Source: Mycolicibacterium boenickei (lineage in GTDB: Bacteria > Actinomycetota > Actinomycetes > Mycobacteriales > Mycobacteriaceae). Taken from it: a DNA stretch of 64,000 nucleotides. The position numbers and the translations under genes were made by a program. Under the pieces are notes generated by a model. It did no database searches and was not told the DNA's origin. It saw nothing but the letters and a program-made list of their open reading frames with translations. The stretch lies in the NCBI RefSeq assembly GCF_010731295.1, contig NZ_AP022579.1:2418001-2482000 (forward strand). The letters run 5' to 3'. Each line of letters starts with the position of its first letter. The first letter of the stretch is position 1. Shown here in pieces: positions 40,607 through 48,576 of this stretch.

Positions 40607-41409
40607 CCCAGAGCGTGGCGACGACATCCCAACGCGGGACCGGGCGTTCCCCGTGGCGCGAGAGCAAGAAACTGGATCAGTGGATCGCGTTCTGGTCGGT
40701 CCCGATCTTCTTCACCCTGTTCGGTCTGGTCTTCGTTCCCTTGAGCGGGATGATGCCGCCACGATCGCCGAGCAGCCCGCAATCGCAGATCGTCGAATTC
40801 ATGCAGTCTCCCAACCTGCTGATCGCCTGCGCCATCCTGACGCTGACGTTCGGCCTGGGGCCGGTGTCCAATGCGTGTTACCTCATCCAGATCAAGAGGA
40901 TGTCGGTCAGCCCGGTATTTCGCTACACCCTCATGATGGGCGCGACCACCGGCACGATCGTCGGCATGCTCTTCCCGTTGTTCTGCTTCGGACTGGGAGC
41001 ATTTCGCCCCGGCTACGATCCGGCGGTCCTGGCGATGCTCTATGACTTCGGCTACCTGGCGTTCATCGGCTCGCTCGGATGCTTCTGCGTGATGTGGATG
41101 GCCTTCGGGCTGGCCATCATCCTGGACGAGAACAACATCTTGCCGAAATGGCTGGGCTACTACACCGTTTGGCAGTACGTGTCAGAGTTGATCGCCGCAC
41201 CCGTGTGGATCGCCAAATCGGGTCCGTTCGCCTGGAACGGAATCATGACGTTCTGGTTCGGGATGGCGCTGTTCGTGCCATGGCAATTCATCGTCTACGT
41301 CTGCATCTACCGAGCGATCAAGAACCAGCCCGACGACGAACTCGAACACTCTTGGCTGGTCGAACCGCAACAGGTCACGGCCGATCACCTGCCGAAGGCG
41401 GGCACATGA
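40603..41409 (+). CDS. Polytopic membrane protein, tandem paralogue 2
   Basis: 268 residues, about seven membrane segments, related to the preceding protein through its C-terminal half (GAFRPGYDP, PKWLGYYTVW, SGPFAWNGIMTF). The polar N-terminus and C-terminal tail face the cytoplasm. Preceded by GGAGG; both boundaries are 4-base ATGA overlaps. Family unknown. Partnership with the subunit III-like protein is suggested by coupling. Confidence 0.82.
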   Translation: MTQSVATTSQRGTGRSPWRESKKLDQWIAFWSVPIFFTLFGLVFVPLSGMMPPRSPSSPQSQIVEFMQSPNLLIACAILTLTFGLGPVSNACYLIQIKRMSVSPVFRYTLMMGATTGTIVGMLFPLFCFGLGAFRPGYDPAVLAMLYDFGYLAFIGSLGCFCVMWMAFGLAIILDENNILPKWLGYYTVWQYVSELIAAPVWIAKSGPFAWNGIMTFWFGMALFVPWQFIVYVCIYRAIKNQPDDELEHSWLVEPQQVTADHLPKAGT

Positions 41410-42014
41410 CCGAGGTCTCAGAGCATTTCAGCACCGACACCGCCGACTCGCAGAATGCGGAGGTCCGCGGGCGTCTGCCCGGTGAGTCGAGCATGTGGTT
41501 CTTCGTCATCGGCGATCTGATCATCTTCGGCGTCTACTTCGTGGCTTACATGTACTACCGCGGCCAAGATCAGGGCGTATTCCTGCAAAGCCAGTCGAAG
41601 CTGAACCTCGATATCGGCATTGTCAATACCGTTGTGCTGCTGACAAGTTCGCTCTTCGTCGCGCTGGGCACTTCGGCGGCCCGGTCGGGGAAGACCGCTG
41701 ACGCCTACCGGCTGTTCTGCCTGGGACTGACCTGCGGTGCGGTCTTCCCATTGCTGAAGATGTTCGAGTACGTCCCCGAGATCACGGCCGGTATGACCCC
41801 GGGGACCAACCTGTTCTTCATGTACTACTACGTGATGACGGGAATGCACCTGTGTCACGTGCTTCTCGGACTGGTGATCCTCAGCTTCGTCATCCGTTCC
41901 CTGCGTGGGTCGGCAACGCCCCGAATCGGATTCGTGGAAACCGGCGCGACGTATTGGCACATGGTCGATGTGCTGTGGCTGGTTCTGTTCGCGTTGCTCT
42001 ACTTGATGAGGTGA
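41406..42014 (+). CDS. Cytochrome c oxidase subunit III-like protein (NorE-like)
   Basis: 202 residues, five helices. The family pattern is visible: ESSMWFFVIGDLIIFGVYFVAYM at the start, LTSSLFVALGT, MTGMHLCHVLLGL and GATYWHMVDVLWLVLFALLYLMR at the end. Length matches NorE and short subunit III proteins that accompany NO reductases and quinol oxidases. No subunit I or NorB gene is in the window, so it may serve the paralogous membrane proteins encoded upstream or a distant enzyme. Confidence 0.9.
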   Translation: MTEVSEHFSTDTADSQNAEVRGRLPGESSMWFFVIGDLIIFGVYFVAYMYYRGQDQGVFLQSQSKLNLDIGIVNTVVLLTSSLFVALGTSAARSGKTADAYRLFCLGLTCGAVFPLLKMFEYVPEITAGMTPGTNLFFMYYYVMTGMHLCHVLLGLVILSFVIRSLRGSATPRIGFVETGATYWHMVDVLWLVLFALLYLMR

Positions 42015-42019
42015 TCGGT

Positions 42020-42298
42020 GTGACGGCCTATCTTCGCAACCCGCTGACCTTGGTGTGGGCGCTGCTCACGGTGGTGACCGTGGCATCGTGGCTGACTGCT
42101 CGTGACGGCGGCCAGGCGCACCATCTCAACGCCACGGTCACCACAATCGTGCTGCTGATTGCGGCATTCAAAGCGCAGCTGGTGATCTGGCACTTCATGG
42201 AGGTCCGGCACGCGCCCACGTGGCTCAAGGTGACCACCCACGGATGGCTGGTCACCCTCTTCGGGCTTCTGTTGGGCCTGTACTTCGCCGCCATCTGA
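42020..42298 (+). CDS. Prokaryotic subunit IV-like small membrane protein (NorF-like)
   Basis: 92 residues, three helices. The ending KAQLVIWHFMEVRHAPTWLK followed by a last helix is the COX4_pro/CyoD/NorF pattern. The GTG at 42020 is preferred to the GTG at 42011 because GAGG lies 8 bases upstream. The preceding subunit III-like gene ends at 42014. Last gene of the four-gene operon. Downstream, an 8-bp inverted repeat with a 25-base loop (42301-42341) may contribute to termination. Confidence 0.85.
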   Translation: MTAYLRNPLTLVWALLTVVTVASWLTARDGGQAHHLNATVTTIVLLIAAFKAQLVIWHFMEVRHAPTWLKVTTHGWLVTLFGLLLGLYFAAI

Positions 42299-42437
42299 AT
42301 CGACTGACTGCTACTGGGCTGCAACGCGTTTCGGTCAGTCGGCCGGTTTGGCTTGGGCGGAAAGGCTCGGGCCTACGAGGACCGGCCCACCTGCCCGTCC
42401 AATTGCATTGTCAGGACGACGTTCTCAGCCACGATGT

Positions 42438-43289
42438 TCAACGCCTCTCGGGCCCGAACTCCTGGTAGATGGCGGGCAGGAAGGTGGCGAGGTGGGTGAA
42501 TTCGGTTTGGTCGTGGATGAGCTGTTCATAGGCTTGCCGCTCGCCGCTGAATCCCTCCACCTCGGTTAGTTGGGGGACACCGGGCGCGGGTGGCTGTTGG
42601 GGCTCGGCGGCATCACCGATCCAGTACCGCGAACGCAGCTCGAAGCCGTCGTCGGTGTCACGGATGAGGTGGATCATGGTGGCCAGCCGGATGTGTGAGT
42701 CCTTCATCAGGACGTTGCCACACGCGTGGCCGCTGATTCCGGCGGAGTCGAAGCGGTCGGTGTCCAATCCCCACTGCGCTGGGTCGATGAACGTGATCTC
42801 GATGTCGAGGGGATCTTGTCCGATGTATTCGTTGATGTGGTGGGTTGAGCCGACATAGCGCTGCACGTCGGAAAGTCCGGGTGCGGTTTCGGTGTCGGGG
42901 TCCGAGCGCCAGATATCGGCGTGGCACCAGGGGTGCCAGAGTGAATAACGTTCGGGTTCAAAGGAATGCCACCAGAACCACCACCGGAACATCTCTGCGG
43001 TGGCACCCGGGAACTTCACCAGGCTCGCCGTGTATCCCGTTCCATCGTCGAACCCGCAGTAGCCGGTTTCGCCGTCCAGGTAGCCCGGTTCCAGCAGCCT
43101 GTTGAGGTCCGCGGCGGACTTGCCCAGCGCCTGCCCCGGGTCCAGTGGTGCCTTCAACGCGTCGAGCACCTCGTCGGGAACGAACACGTCGGGGTTGAAG
43201 TAATTCGCATACGGCTTCTTCCGGATCCGCTCAGCATTGCTCTTCACGAGTTTCTGCGTGCCTACGGCGTAGTAGGTGATGGGGTTCAC
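42438..43289 (-). CDS. Phloretin/diacetylphloroglucinol hydrolase-like enzyme (PhlG family)
   Basis: 283 residues. Zinc ligands of PhlG-type C-C hydrolases fit in sequence and spacing: H123 (WCHAD), E154 (INEY), H259 and E263 (HDQTE). The 31-residue gap between the first pair and the H-x3-E at the end equal those of PhlG as I recall them. Catalyses retro-Claisen cleavage of an acylated phenol or beta-diketone. GTG start at 43289 with AAGGAG 6 bases upstream, preferred to the ATG at 43307 that precedes this ribosome binding site. Divergent from an IclR regulator. Confidence 0.88.
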   Translation of the reverse strand: MNPITYYAVGTQKLVKSNAERIRKKPYANYFNPDVFVPDEVLDALKAPLDPGQALGKSAADLNRLLEPGYLDGETGYCGFDDGTGYTASLVKFPGATAEMFRWWFWWHSFEPERYSLWHPWCHADIWRSDPDTETAPGLSDVQRYVGSTHHINEYIGQDPLDIEITFIDPAQWGLDTDRFDSAGISGHACGNVLMKDSHIRLATMIHLIRDTDDGFELRSRYWIGDAAEPQQPPAPGVPQLTEVEGFSGERQAYEQLIHDQTEFTHLATFLPAIYQEFGPERR

Positions 43290-43507
43290 GGCCTCTCCTT
43301 GTGTCATCGGTTCGGTGTATCGGTGGTTGGCTCGGCTCGTCGGAATTGCGTCGAGGGCTATCGAATGCCCGGATGTGCCCAGCCTTTGTGGGGTTCTTGT
43401 GATTGACTCGGTCAGCTCATCAGGTTGCGGACGAGGTTGGGTGGCGGACGGAGGCCGCGACGAGTGTTTACCCTGCCGCGGTCCCGTTGCGACGAGGTAG
43501 GTGAGAT

Positions 43508-44227
43508 GTGTCGGTTCTGACCCGAGCGACGCAGATCCTCAACGTGCTCGCGGAGACCGGTTGCGGACTCAGCGTGCGTGAACTCGCCGAAGCGACCGGG
43601 TTGCCGAAATCGACGGTCCATCGGGTCCTTCAAGAGCTCGCGGCGTGCCAGTACGTCGTCAGCAATGGCCGCGTGGATGGGTATCGACTCGGTCCTGGGG
43701 TGCTCAAACTGGGGCTGAACAGCCGCAGGCAGTTCGTCGCCCCCATGCGCCGCGCCCTGATCGCGCTGGCGCGCGCAGTCAACGAGAACGTCGACCTCGC
43801 CATCCTCAGCGGCGGTGAGATGCTGATCATCGAGCAAATCACCGCAACCAACGCCATCCCCACCATGACCGTCGTCGGCCGCACGTTCGCGCTGCACGCC
43901 AGCTCCATCGGCAAGGCGCTGCTGTCTCAGATCCCACCCGCGCAGGCGCGACAGCTGCTCGGTGACAACTTGGAAGCGTTCACCCCGAACACGATCACCG
44001 ACATCGATGCTGTGCTGCGTGAGCTCATCGAGGTACGCAACACCGGTATCGCGTTCGACCGGGAAGAACACGATCTGGGGATCTGCGCCGTGGCTATCGC
44101 GCTGCCACACCCCGAGGGGATACCCCAAGCGATCACCATCGTCGCGCCGACACAGCGCTTCGTCCGGCGCGAGGCCGCCTACGTCGCCGCGCTGCGCGCA
44201 CTCTCCGGGCACACCGACCCGGTGTAA
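43508..44227 (+). CDS. IclR-family transcriptional regulator
   Basis: 239 residues. Winged helix ([23 protein letters not shown]) followed by an IclR effector domain ([33 protein letters not shown]). GTG at 43508. Divergently placed 218 bases from the PhlG-like hydrolase gene, so that gene is the likely target. The effector is probably an aromatic compound. Confidence 0.92.
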   Translation: MSVLTRATQILNVLAETGCGLSVRELAEATGLPKSTVHRVLQELAACQYVVSNGRVDGYRLGPGVLKLGLNSRRQFVAPMRRALIALARAVNENVDLAILSGGEMLIIEQITATNAIPTMTVVGRTFALHASSIGKALLSQIPPAQARQLLGDNLEAFTPNTITDIDAVLRELIEVRNTGIAFDREEHDLGICAVAIALPHPEGIPQAITIVAPTQRFVRREAAYVAALRALSGHTDPV

Positions 44228-44280
44228 GCCACCGGCCGGCCCAGGTCGCGCTGTCCTTCGCTGATGCACCGACCGAGGTT

Positions 44281-44406
44281 ATGGCGCGATCTGGCAAACA
44301 TTCCTGCGACGTCCCGTATTGCGGGACGGCGCTGGTCGTCGCGATGGTGACGCCCGGGTTGGTCGGTCGCGTGGTCTACCTGCTGTTCCGGCGCAGGCGT
44401 GAGTGA
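44281..44406 (+). CDS. Possible 41-residue membrane peptide
   Basis: ATG at 44281 with GAGG only 2 bases away; one hydrophobic helix (ALVVAMVTPGLVG) and a basic end (RRRRE). A 6-bp hairpin (GTCCCG 44311-44316 with CGGGAC 44322-44327) lies inside, so this stretch could instead be the terminator region after the IclR gene. Weakly supported. Confidence 0.25.
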   Translation: MARSGKHSCDVPYCGTALVVAMVTPGLVGRVVYLLFRRRRE

Positions 44407-44425
44407 CCGCGTACGACGCCGGAGG

Positions 44426-46540
44426 TCAGCACATCGGGAATGAGGAGCACTTGGGCCCCTTGGTCTTCGGCTGTTCAGGGGCCTGACGCGGACCCTGATC
44501 AGATCGCGGAGCCTGGCGTTCCTGCGGTGCCTGCCGCTCGGGCTTCTGGCGAGCGGGTGCCTCGCGTTGGGGCGGCGCCTCACGCACAGGTGCCTGCTGA
44601 ACAGGTGCCTGTTGGACAGGTGCCTCCCGGGCGGGCGGTTGCCAGACCGGAGCCTCAGGCGCAGGTGCCTGTGCCGGGGGTTCCGGTGCCGTGCGCTGCT
44701 GCCGGGGTGGCTCCTCCCGTACCGGCGCCTGCCGTGCCGGAGCCTCCTGGGCCGGCGCTTCCTGTGCAGGTGCGTCCTGCGCCGGTGCTTCACGAACCGG
44801 ATTGTCTCGGCGGGGCGTTGAGTCCTCGCGGGGCGGTGTCACCTCAGGGCCGGACGGTCGGTCCGCTTTCGGGGCGTCCGGTGGGGTCACCGCCGGATCG
44901 GACGGGCTCTCCGGTCTCGGGTCGGCCTGCGGGTCTCGTGCGCGCTCCGGTTCGTCCGCCTTCGAGCGGTCAGGCTTCTGCCCAGCGGACCGGTCGGGAT
45001 CTGTTTCCGGCGCCCCGTTGTCCGGCCTGGATTCCGGCTTCTCCCGAGTTTTGTCGACCGCCGGGGGAGTGTAGGCGGGCGCGGGCGGAACTTTGGGTTC
45101 GGTGAACTCGGGTGACACCTTGGAGGGCGGCGTCTTCGGCGCAGAAGCCGTCAATGCCGGTGGAACAACAGATGTTTCCTGGCTTTCGGCCGGTTTGGCA
45201 GGCCGGTCCTTCAAGGCCGACACCGACGGCGGACCGGTGAGCAGGGTCGGCCGAGGAGCGAGGTCCTTGGTGAAGTCCCTGGCGGATTTGTCCGCGAGGT
45301 CCTTCATCAGCGCTTGAGAGCTGCGCGTCGCCTTGTCGGTGGAGATGAACTGCGTCAGTGAGGTATTCAGGTTCACCACCGGGAGGGAGACGCGGACGTC
45401 CACCTTGATGGCCGGGTCGGGGAGGCGGGCCCAGTCGCGATTGCGCGGATTGTGCCAATCCCGGTTCCGGTTCCAGTCCCGGTACCGATCCGGGTTGAAC
45501 CCGTGGTCCCGGTTCCACTGCGCGCGGCGGTACACCGGATTGTGGACGTGGAACTTCCACTGGAAGTACAGCCGGTACGGGTGGTGGCGGTCGTACCAGT
45601 CCCGCCTGCGCGGGTCACCGGGGTGGTCGCGGCGCTGGCCCCACTCATTCCAGCCATCGCGGTCCCAGCCGTGGCGGTCGTAGCCGGCCCAGTTGTAGCC
45701 GGCCCAGTTGTACCCCCAGCGGTCATAGCCCCACCGGTCGTACCCCCAGCGGTCGTAGCCCCAGCGGTCGTAGCCGAGGAAATCGAAGCCGTAGCGGTTG
45801 TAGCCGCCGAGGTCGTAGTTGTACCAGTCATTGGAGTTGTAGCCGTAGAGCTGTCCCCAGGACGGGTCGTAGTACCCCAGATAACCGAGGTTGGGAGTCA
45901 ACGGAGGATCGACGGGCTGGGGCCAGCCGGCGGCGGGTTCGACGGGCACACCGGGTGGCGGTGGGATGAAATCGTTGTCACCCGAGCCCGCGTACCCCCA
46001 GGTCGGGGCAGATCCGCTCGTCAGCGTCGCGTCAGGCGCAGGTGGCGCCTCAGGTGGCGCCTCAGGTGGTGCGGGCAGCGCCACCAGCTGCTGCACCGAA
46101 TCGGGTGTGTACTGCAGAAGTTGTTGTGTCAGTTGCAGATAGAGGTTCTGCAGGCTGGTGCGCTGCGGAGACGGGGACACGTAGTCCAGGCCCTGCTTGG
46201 CCTGATTCAGTGCCGTGCGCGCGTCGGTCAGCTGATCGGCTGTGGGCTGCTGCCCGCTGCCGAGGATGTCCTGCGCCTTCTTCAGGTCGTCGACGACGGC
46301 GGTCAGGGCAACGTCCTGCGTGTGGTCGGGGAAGACGGTCTCGGCGACGCCCCACAGTGCGCCTCCTGGGGAGGCCTCATGCGCGGCGCCGAGGAAGCCG
46401 GCGACGAGGACCACGACCAGTCCACCGGCGACAGCGGCTTTGCCTCGGCGGGACCGGGGGATGAGCCTGCGTCGCCGCGTCAGCGGCTCGGCGGGCCGCA
46501 GAGAACTCAAATCGACAGGCGGGGGGATGAGTGCAGTCAT
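44426..46540 (-). CDS. Repeat-rich, proline-rich cell-envelope protein
   Basis: 704 residues. A cytoplasmic N-terminus of about 35 residues rich in Arg precedes one membrane helix (KAAVAGGLVVVLVAGFLGAA). A DUF5667-like helical segment (about 65-150, with GGALWGVAETVFP) comes next, then a Tyr/Trp/Asn region with tandem GYDRW pentapeptides (about 255-290). A basic RDWNRNRDW region follows, then a long Pro/Ala/Glu/Gln tail with APVQQAPVREAP-type units, ending in two cysteines. Probably exported and wall-spanning. It resembles the extracytoplasmic part of mycobacterial proline-rich anti-sigma-D-type proteins, but no sigma-binding region is seen. Confidence 0.82.
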   Translation of the reverse strand: MTALIPPPVDLSSLRPAEPLTRRRRLIPRSRRGKAAVAGGLVVVLVAGFLGAAHEASPGGALWGVAETVFPDHTQDVALTAVVDDLKKAQDILGSGQQPTADQLTDARTALNQAKQGLDYVSPSPQRTSLQNLYLQLTQQLLQYTPDSVQQLVALPAPPEAPPEAPPAPDATLTSGSAPTWGYAGSGDNDFIPPPPGVPVEPAAGWPQPVDPPLTPNLGYLGYYDPSWGQLYGYNSNDWYNYDLGGYNRYGFDFLGYDRWGYDRWGYDRWGYDRWGYNWAGYNWAGYDRHGWDRDGWNEWGQRRDHPGDPRRRDWYDRHHPYRLYFQWKFHVHNPVYRRAQWNRDHGFNPDRYRDWNRNRDWHNPRNRDWARLPDPAIKVDVRVSLPVVNLNTSLTQFISTDKATRSSQALMKDLADKSARDFTKDLAPRPTLLTGPPSVSALKDRPAKPAESQETSVVPPALTASAPKTPPSKVSPEFTEPKVPPAPAYTPPAVDKTREKPESRPDNGAPETDPDRSAGQKPDRSKADEPERARDPQADPRPESPSDPAVTPPDAPKADRPSGPEVTPPREDSTPRRDNPVREAPAQDAPAQEAPAQEAPARQAPVREEPPRQQRTAPEPPAQAPAPEAPVWQPPAREAPVQQAPVQQAPVREAPPQREAPARQKPERQAPQERQAPRSDQGPRQAPEQPKTKGPKCSSFPMC
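45675..45779 (-). repeat. Seven tandem 15-bp units encoding GYDRW-type pentapeptides
   Basis: Seven consecutive 15-base units from 45675 to 45779, each five codons (GYDRW and variants GYNWA). Third-position changes keep the peptide, so selection at the protein level is likely. Such arrays expand and contract by slippage and may vary between strains. Confidence 0.85.
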
Positions 46541-46629
46541 GCCGTTCTCCTCGATGATGACCGGTGCCTGGTCACATCACTCCCCGACCGCGTGATTCCC
46601 AGATGTAAGGGCGCCAAGGAGCGACCCCC

Positions 46630-46643
46630 TTATGTATGCATAA
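46630..46643. promoter_or_regulatory. AT-rich palindrome upstream of the repeat-rich protein
   Basis: TTATG-TATG-CATAA in an AT-rich block (46630-46665) ahead of the gene starting at 46540. Read on the minus strand the block also holds a second TTATGCTTA. It probably contains the promoter and possibly a regulator site. Confidence 0.35.
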
Positions 46644-46764
46644 GCAATATTAAGCATAACTAAATGCCGCGCGGTGCCGCCACCGGGGCCGGCACTCTGG
46701 AGGAATTCTCATCGATCCACAGCGCGCGCAACTAGGACCGAAGCGCTCGTCGGGCTGACGCCGC

Positions 46765-47232
46765 CTACTGCCCCGAGCTCTCCACGACGGCCTTGATCCG
46801 TTCGAGCGTCGTGCGCATGTCGCGGACATTGCGGCGACGTCGGAGCTGGCCACCGAGAACCGAGAACACGGAGGTGAAGGCTCCCGGGGGCATCCGGAAT
46901 GTCTCGGTGACGTCGGTCTCGGTGCCGGCGGGCGTCAATTGGTAGTGCCAGGTGTTGGCGGCTCGATCTCCCATCAACACAGAGAAACCGAACTCACGCC
47001 CGGGCTCGCAGGCCGTCACCTCGCAGGTGGTCCAGTACACGGGGCCGATCTCGTTGCGCTTGACGTGTCCGCGGAACCGGGCACCGAGTGCGGGCCCGGT
47101 GGCGCCGCCGAGCCACTCGGCTTCCAGCACCTCTGGCGAGAACTTGCCGGTGTTGCGCACGTCGGAGATGAGGTCCCAGATGCGGTCCGCCGGTGCAGAC
47201 ATCCGCACCGTGACCGAGCCTTCCATGCCCAT
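46765..47232 (-). CDS. SRPBCC-family (polyketide cyclase/dehydrase-like) protein
   Basis: 155 residues. The START/Bet v1-like pattern is clear: VRMSAPADRIWDLISDVRNTGKFSPEVLEAEWLGG at the start and LTPAGTETDVTETFRMPPG later, with a long C-terminal helix. A hydrophobic-ligand-binding pocket protein; mycobacteria have many, mostly uncharacterised. Downstream on the minus strand of the MarR gene but 125 bases away. Confidence 0.88.
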   Translation of the reverse strand: MGMEGSVTVRMSAPADRIWDLISDVRNTGKFSPEVLEAEWLGGATGPALGARFRGHVKRNEIGPVYWTTCEVTACEPGREFGFSVLMGDRAANTWHYQLTPAGTETDVTETFRMPPGAFTSVFSVLGGQLRRRRNVRDMRTTLERIKAVVESSGQ

Positions 47233-47357
47233 GGCGTTCGCCTCCCGAGGATCGGCGTCAACGTAGCACCGATGCGGGCGAGGACTACGTGCTTTCCGGG
47301 GTTCGCCGCGACGGTCGCCGGTGTGATTGTCGACGTGTGAAGGTCTCGGGCGTCACC

Positions 47358-47831
47358 CTAAAGCGTGTCGGTGACGTCGGGGGTGTCTGCGATCTCGCGC
47401 ATCTGATCGACCAGCCGGGCCGCGACTTGGGAGGCGAGCCACAGCGTTGTCTGGTCTTCCTCCGGCAATCCGGCCAACAGTTCGGCGATGCGTTGCTTAC
47501 GGACGACGGCACGTTCCTCCCACAGGCGGCGGCCGCCCTCGCTGACCTTCACCAGGCAGGCGCGGCCATCGTCGGGATCGCTGCAGCGCTCCAGCAGCCC
47601 TTGGCTTTCCAGGCGTTGCACCAGCTGCGTCATGCCCGACTGGCTGGCACCCTCCGCCTCGGCGAGCGCGGTAACGCGCATGGGGCCCTCACGGTTGAGG
47701 CGGACCAGAACCAGTGTCGCGCTCGCGCTCAACTCCTTGCGGTCGGCGAGATGCCGCCACATCAGGTCGGCGCTCGCCACGAGCATCGCCGAAACCGCTT
47801 CCACGCTGCTGTCGGTGGGTGTGCTGGTCAC
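47358..47831 (-). CDS. MarR-family regulator divergent from mmpS-mmpL
   Basis: 157 residues. Winged helix with VTALAEAEGASQSGMTQLVQRLESQGLLER and wing SDPDDGRACLVKVSEGG. GTG at 47831, six bases after a TATAAA -10 (47838-47843), so probably leaderless. The arrangement resembles Rv0678 with mmpS5-mmpL5 in M. tuberculosis, although family identity with Rv0678 is not claimed. It likely represses the exporter pair and itself. Confidence 0.9.
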   Translation of the reverse strand: MTSTPTDSSVEAVSAMLVASADLMWRHLADRKELSASATLVLVRLNREGPMRVTALAEAEGASQSGMTQLVQRLESQGLLERCSDPDDGRACLVKVSEGGRRLWEERAVVRKQRIAELLAGLPEEDQTTLWLASQVAARLVDQMREIADTPDVTDTL

Positions 47832-47837
47832 AAATCA

Positions 47838-47843
47838 TTTATA
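47838..47843 (-). promoter_or_regulatory. -10 element of the marR gene, leaderless start
   Basis: TATAAA on the minus strand, with exactly six bases to the GTG start codon. No ribosome binding site is present, consistent with a leaderless message. Confidence 0.5.
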
Positions 47844-48058
47844 TCACCAATGGGAACTAAATGAGGGCATTGCTTTACCGCGCGACATTGGATCGACGCG
47901 TGACCGCCCGGGGCGGCGGCGCGCCGGGCGATTCGCTTAATAGACTGTTGATTCAGGTAAGTAGCGATGCCACGTGCCGGTGTCACGCTTTGGGAAGCGC
48001 CTGTCAACATGCTGTGAATGTGGAGCGGTGCACTGCGGGCGTCTTGAGTATTGGTTCC

Positions 48059-48075
48059 TATATGCGATATATATT
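48059..48075 (+). promoter_or_regulatory. mmpS promoter -10 with overlapping TATAT-GCG-ATATA dyad
   Basis: The dyad TATAT-GCG-ATATA (48059-48071) overlaps TATATT (48070-48075), which lies six bases before the mmpS ATG. That gives a leaderless transcript whose -10 would be covered by a MarR dimer. Binding is inferred. Confidence 0.5.
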
Positions 48076-48081
48076 TCCGTC

Positions 48082-48576
48082 ATGATCGGCGAGCAACCCG
48101 CGAGCGGGCGTGGCGATCGAGAACCCAACACAATCGGGCGCAGGCCGCGAAGCCCGACCATCCTGGAGAACGGATGGCTGCCGCTGGTCACCGTCGTCGC
48201 CCTCGGCGTGGGCGGGCTCGGGGTCTGGAAGGTGCATCAGATGTCCGAGCCGGGACCGGTGCCGTCGGTACTCGCCGCGCAGGCGCCCGAGCAGTTCACC
48301 CCCAAACAGCTCACCTATGAGTTGTTCGGGTCGGTCGGCGACGGCGGAATCTTGAGCTACGTGGACATCGACGGGCATCCGCACAAGGTCGACCTCACCG
48401 AACTGCCGTGGACGCATACCGAGACGACGACGTTGACGGTTGTGTCCGGCAGCATGTCGGCACAGGTCAACGGAGGTCAGGTGGGGTGCCGGATGTTGGT
48501 CAACGGCGTTGTGCGCGACGAACAATCGTCCACCCATACCGAAGCCGACGTCACCTGCCGGGTGAAGTCCGCGTGA
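48082..48576 (+). CDS. mmpS: MmpS-family membrane protein
   Basis: 164 residues. A cytoplasmic N-terminus, one helix (WLPLVTVVALGVGGLGVWKV) and a periplasmic immunoglobulin-like domain with the MmpS ending (VVSGSMSAQVNGGQVGCRMLVNGVVRDEQSS). Works with the MmpL transporter encoded next (GTGA overlap) in exporting a lipid, siderophore or drug. Confidence 0.94.
   Translation: MIGEQPASGRGDREPNTIGRRPRSPTILENGWLPLVTVVALGVGGLGVWKVHQMSEPGPVPSVLAAQAPEQFTPKQLTYELFGSVGDGGILSYVDIDGHPHKVDLTELPWTHTETTTLTVVSGSMSAQVNGGQVGCRMLVNGVVRDEQSSTHTEADVTCRVKSA

Noticed and set aside
41406..42298. Terminal oxidase operon
   Set aside because: Only subunit III- and IV-like genes are present; no haem-copper subunit I or CuA subunit II was found.
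42301..42341. Terminator after the subunit IV-like gene
   Set aside because: The 8-bp arms are separated by 25 bases and no U-tract follows; too weak to list as its own feature.
45675..45779. 15-bp tandem array as a non-coding satellite
   Set aside because: Each unit is exactly five codons in the frame of a long protein and variation is mostly synonymous, so it is a coding repeat.
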